Part shown: in pieces, positions 61,737 to 64,000 of the stretch
Layout of the letters: the number at the start of each line of letters is the position of its first letter
Position numbering within the stretch: the stretch's first letter is position 1
DNA from: Planctomycetota bacterium
GTDB taxonomy: Bacteria > Planctomycetota > Planctomycetia > Gemmatales > Gemmataceae
DNA: 64,000 nucleotides
Direction of reading: 5' to 3'
NCBI GenBank assembly: GCA_021781415.1
Contig: JAJXWW010000052.1
Location: 1 to 64,000 of the forward strand
The notes under the pieces: generated by a model
Database searches by the model: none
What the model was told of the DNA's origin: nothing
The model's input: the letters and a program-made list of their open reading frames with translations, nothing else
Position numbers and translations under genes: made by a program

Positions 61737-62864
61737 ATGTCGGGATTGCTCGCGTCCGCGCGCCGGATACTCGGTCGCGTCTTGCTCATCGTCGTTAGTC
61801 TGGCCCTTCTGGTGGCCGTCATCGGTTGGATGTCGGGTTGGTATCATACCAAGATTCAACCCGGCGAGGTCGAGGAAACGCGGCGTCAACTCGCTCCAGG
61901 GCAGACAATCGCTCGCGCCCGCACGCTGACGACGCCGCAAACCGTCGATGCGGTCGGTTCCATCGAGCCGTACCATAAGGCGCTCGTCGCCAGTCAAGTG
62001 ATGGCCGTCATCCATCGCGTTTTCGTCCGCGCCGGTCAAAGCGTTACCGAGGGGCAAGTGTTGGTGGAGCTGGACGACCGCGAACTCCAGGCACAACTGC
62101 GCGAGGCCGAGGCGGCCATCGCAGCCAGCGATGCCGACCTGAACCTGCGCAAACGCGAAGTCGATCGCTATAAGACGATGTTGGCCGGCAATGCCGTCAC
62201 CAAGGAGCAATTCGATACCGTCCAGGGCGCTTACGAAGTATCCGTGGCCCAACAGCGCCGCGCCAAGGAGCAATTTCAGCGCGTCAAAACCATGCTCAGC
62301 TACACGCGCATTCTCGCGCAAGCTCCCGCGCTGGTCACCGACCGCTTCGTCGATCCGGGCGACCTCGCCGCGCCCGGCAAGCCACTCTTGGCTTTGCACG
62401 ACCCTAAACAACTCGAATTGCACGCCAGCGTGCCGGAAAAGCTGGCGCGCGGCATGCGTCCCGGATTGATCCTCGACGTTCGGATCGAGTCGGCATCGCT
62501 CGATCTCAAGGGTACGCTCCGCGAGATTGTGCCCCAGGTCCAAGCCGGCTCGCGGTCGATGTTGATGAAGATTCAACTGCCACCCGATAAGAGCGGCGAC
62601 CTATACGTCGGCATGTTCGGTCGCGTCTACTTGCCTCTGGGACAGAGCGAACGTCTCGTCGTGCCAGCGGCGGCGGTGCGCGAGGTCGGCCAGCTGCAAC
62701 TCGTCGATGTAGTGCGGCCCGAGAAAGATTTGGAACGTCGGTTCGTGCTGACGGGCCGGCGTTTCGGCGACGATCTGGAGATCTTATCCGGACTTTCGAC
62801 CGGCGAGACGGTGGCGCTGGCGGAGCCAGCCAAGGCTTCGCCTCGGAAGACGAACGGCCAATAG
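61737..62864 (+). CDS. RND efflux periplasmic adaptor (HlyD/AcrA family)
   Basis: A 375-residue protein with an N-terminal anchor (VLLIVVSLALLVAVIGWMSGW). It has the membrane-fusion-protein layout: GSIEPYHKALVASQVMAVIHRVFVRAGQSVTEGQVLVELDDRELQAQLREAEAA (first lipoyl half and hairpin start), a coiled-coil hairpin (about 115-190), LVTDRFVDPGDLAAPGKPLLALHDPKQLELHASVPE (second lipoyl half and beta barrel), and ERLVVPAAAVREVG. It bridges the RND pump and the TolC channel. ATG 61737 follows aaagaggag. Substrate unknown. Confidence 0.88.
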   Translation: MSGLLASARRILGRVLLIVVSLALLVAVIGWMSGWYHTKIQPGEVEETRRQLAPGQTIARARTLTTPQTVDAVGSIEPYHKALVASQVMAVIHRVFVRAGQSVTEGQVLVELDDRELQAQLREAEAAIAASDADLNLRKREVDRYKTMLAGNAVTKEQFDTVQGAYEVSVAQQRRAKEQFQRVKTMLSYTRILAQAPALVTDRFVDPGDLAAPGKPLLALHDPKQLELHASVPEKLARGMRPGLILDVRIESASLDLKGTLREIVPQVQAGSRSMLMKIQLPPDKSGDLYVGMFGRVYLPLGQSERLVVPAAAVREVGQLQLVDVVRPEKDLERRFVLTGRRFGDDLEILSGLSTGETVALAEPAKASPRKTNGQ

Positions 62865-62916
62865 CAAGCCAGCGTTCTCCCGGCGGTATTTTCCTTTATC
62901 CAGAAGAGTATCTCCC

Positions 62917-64000
62917 ATGACCACGGCGTCGGATCACCATTGGGTTTCTCGCATCGTCGAAGTCTTCCTGCGCGGCAATCTCTCGGTCTTGATGATTATC
63001 GTTTCGATGATCGCCGGAGGTGTCGCGCTGTGGCTGACGCCGCGCCAGGAAGATCCGCAAATCGTTGTGCCCGTCGCCGACGTTCTGGTCCGCATGCCCG
63101 GCGCGAGTGCCGAAGAGGTGGAGAAACTGGTTTCCACGCGGTTGGAACGCTATCTCTGTCAAATCGACGGTGTTGAATACGTTTATTCGATGTCGTTTCC
63201 CGGCCAGGCCATTGTGACGGTTCGCTTTTACGTCGGTCGAGATCGCGAAAAGAGTCTGGTCGATTTGTACAACAAGATCGCCATGAACACCGACATCGTG
63301 CCTCCGGGCGTGACGGGATGGGTGGTCAAGCCCGTGGAGATCGACGACGTACCAATCGTCAACGTGACGCTGTGGAGCGAAACTTCCAGCGATTTCGAGC
63401 TGCGGCGCGTGGCCGAGCAGGTGGAATTGGCGCTGCAATCGGTCCCGGATACGTCTCGAACGGAGGTGGTGGGCGGGCGGGCGCGGCAAATCTCGCTCCA
63501 TCTCGACGCCGAAAAAATGGCCGCGCATCAAGTGACGGCCCTGGAGGTTTCCAAAGTCCTTCAGGGAGCAAACGCCAATCTCCCCGCCGGAGCCTTCAGC
63601 CGCGACAACCGCGACGCGGTCGTGGAGAGCGGACCCTATTTCAGGGATATAAAGGAAATAGAGAGTCTTGTTATAGGCGTATTTTCCGGTCGGCCCGTCT
63701 ATCTGCGCGACGTGGCGACGATCCGCGACGGTCCCTCCGAGAGTACGAACTACACGAGAATCTTCTTCGGCGCGGAGGCGAACCGTCGGCGCGAGACGCC
63801 GGGTGAGGCAACGGATCGTCCCGCCGTCACGGTGGCGGTGGCCAAGCGGCGCGGCACCAATGCCGTGTGGGTGGCCGAGGGCATCGAGAAGAAGCTCGAC
63901 GACCTGCGCCGCGATTTCATCCCCAGCGACGTTCACCTCCTCACGTCGCGCAACTACGGCGAAACCGCGAACGAGAAGGTCAACGAACTGGTCCGCGAGT
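62917..64000 (+). CDS. RND-family efflux pump, inner-membrane transporter (3' end outside window)
   Basis: The frame from ATG 62917 is open to the right edge (361 codons), so the gene is truncated by the window. It begins HHWVSRIVEVFLRGNLSVLMIIVSMIAGGVALWLTPRQEDPQIVVPVADVLVRMPGASAEEVEKLVSTRLE, the first helix and PN1 porter domain of AcrB/HAE1-type proteins, followed by GVEYVYSMSFPGQAIVTVRFYVGRD. The start HHWVSRI and the sequence QEDPQ resemble the heavy-metal/hydrophobe RND group but do not settle which. It is energised by the proton gradient. Third gene of the efflux operon. Confidence 0.88.
   Translation, partial: MTTASDHHWVSRIVEVFLRGNLSVLMIIVSMIAGGVALWLTPRQEDPQIVVPVADVLVRMPGASAEEVEKLVSTRLERYLCQIDGVEYVYSMSFPGQAIVTVRFYVGRDREKSLVDLYNKIAMNTDIVPPGVTGWVVKPVEIDDVPIVNVTLWSETSSDFELRRVAEQVELALQSVPDTSRTEVVGGRARQISLHLDAEKMAAHQVTALEVSKVLQGANANLPAGAFSRDNRDAVVESGPYFRDIKEIESLVIGVFSGRPVYLRDVATIRDGPSESTNYTRIFFGAEANRRRETPGEATDRPAVTVAVAKRRGTNAVWVAEGIEKKLDDLRRDFIPSDVHLLTSRNYGETANEKVNELVRE

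Overview
The window looks like chromosomal DNA of a planctomycete, most likely of the Gemmataceae. Indicators are the GC-rich, palindrome-rich intergenic DNA and families enriched in that group: DUF1080 glycoside hydrolase-like protein, two proteins with the planctomycete TIGR03000 domain, Hanks-type kinases, Uma2-family nucleases, a redoxin/cytochrome/copper-monooxygenase fusion, and an exosortase-linked exopolysaccharide locus. Lipid A synthesis (lpxA) and TolC/RND efflux genes point to a Gram-negative-type envelope. Species cannot be named from the sequence alone.

Left part (1-10.4 kb): the end of an IS5-type element has truncated a sigma-factor gene; then accD, a Ser/Thr kinase, a DUF1080 protein, a tagatose-bisphosphate-aldolase-like gene, a two-gene ATPase + TOPRIM module (possible defence system), enolase, and a scar region with a broken DUF433/DUF5615 toxin-antitoxin pair and a leftover duplicate of the enolase 5' end.

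Middle part (10.5-35 kb): mostly housekeeping and envelope genes (lpxA, BFD-type ferredoxin, kinase-PilZ fusion, redoxin-cytochrome-copper enzyme, ccsA/hemX-hemA pair, argA, trxB) mixed with planctomycete-specific secreted proteins, a tandem pair of HtrA-like proteins of which one is a pseudoprotease, two mosaic Uma2 paralogues, a c-di-GMP-I-type riboswitch with its own terminator but no gene behind it, a fumarylacetoacetase-family gene, a beta-lactamase-fold hydrolase, an FHA protein and a Cu/Zn superoxide dismutase.

Right part: 35.0-54.1 kb is a single long minus-strand exopolysaccharide locus that starts with an exosortase and a Wzc-type chain-length regulator/ATPase and continues through EpsI-like protein, priming sugar transferase, GT2, DUF3473-type deacetylase, five GT-B type glycosyltransferase genes (one only half a protein), O-antigen ligase/polymerase, flippase, asparagine-synthase-like and CapK-like genes. 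A divergent subtilase flanks it. Then come an OBAP/DUF1264 protein, a sulfane-sulfur operon (ArsR regulator, two rhodaneses, CoA-disulfide-reductase-like protein with rhodanese tail) with a visible promoter/operator, and an RND efflux operon (outer-membrane factor, adaptor, pump) that runs off the right edge.

Two separate elements (riboswitch and kinase-PilZ protein) point to cyclic di-GMP signalling near the exopolysaccharide genes. A family of 55-65 bp palindromes (ends GGTTAGCC...GGCTAACC) recurs at four intergenic sites. No tRNA, rRNA or CRISPR array was seen.
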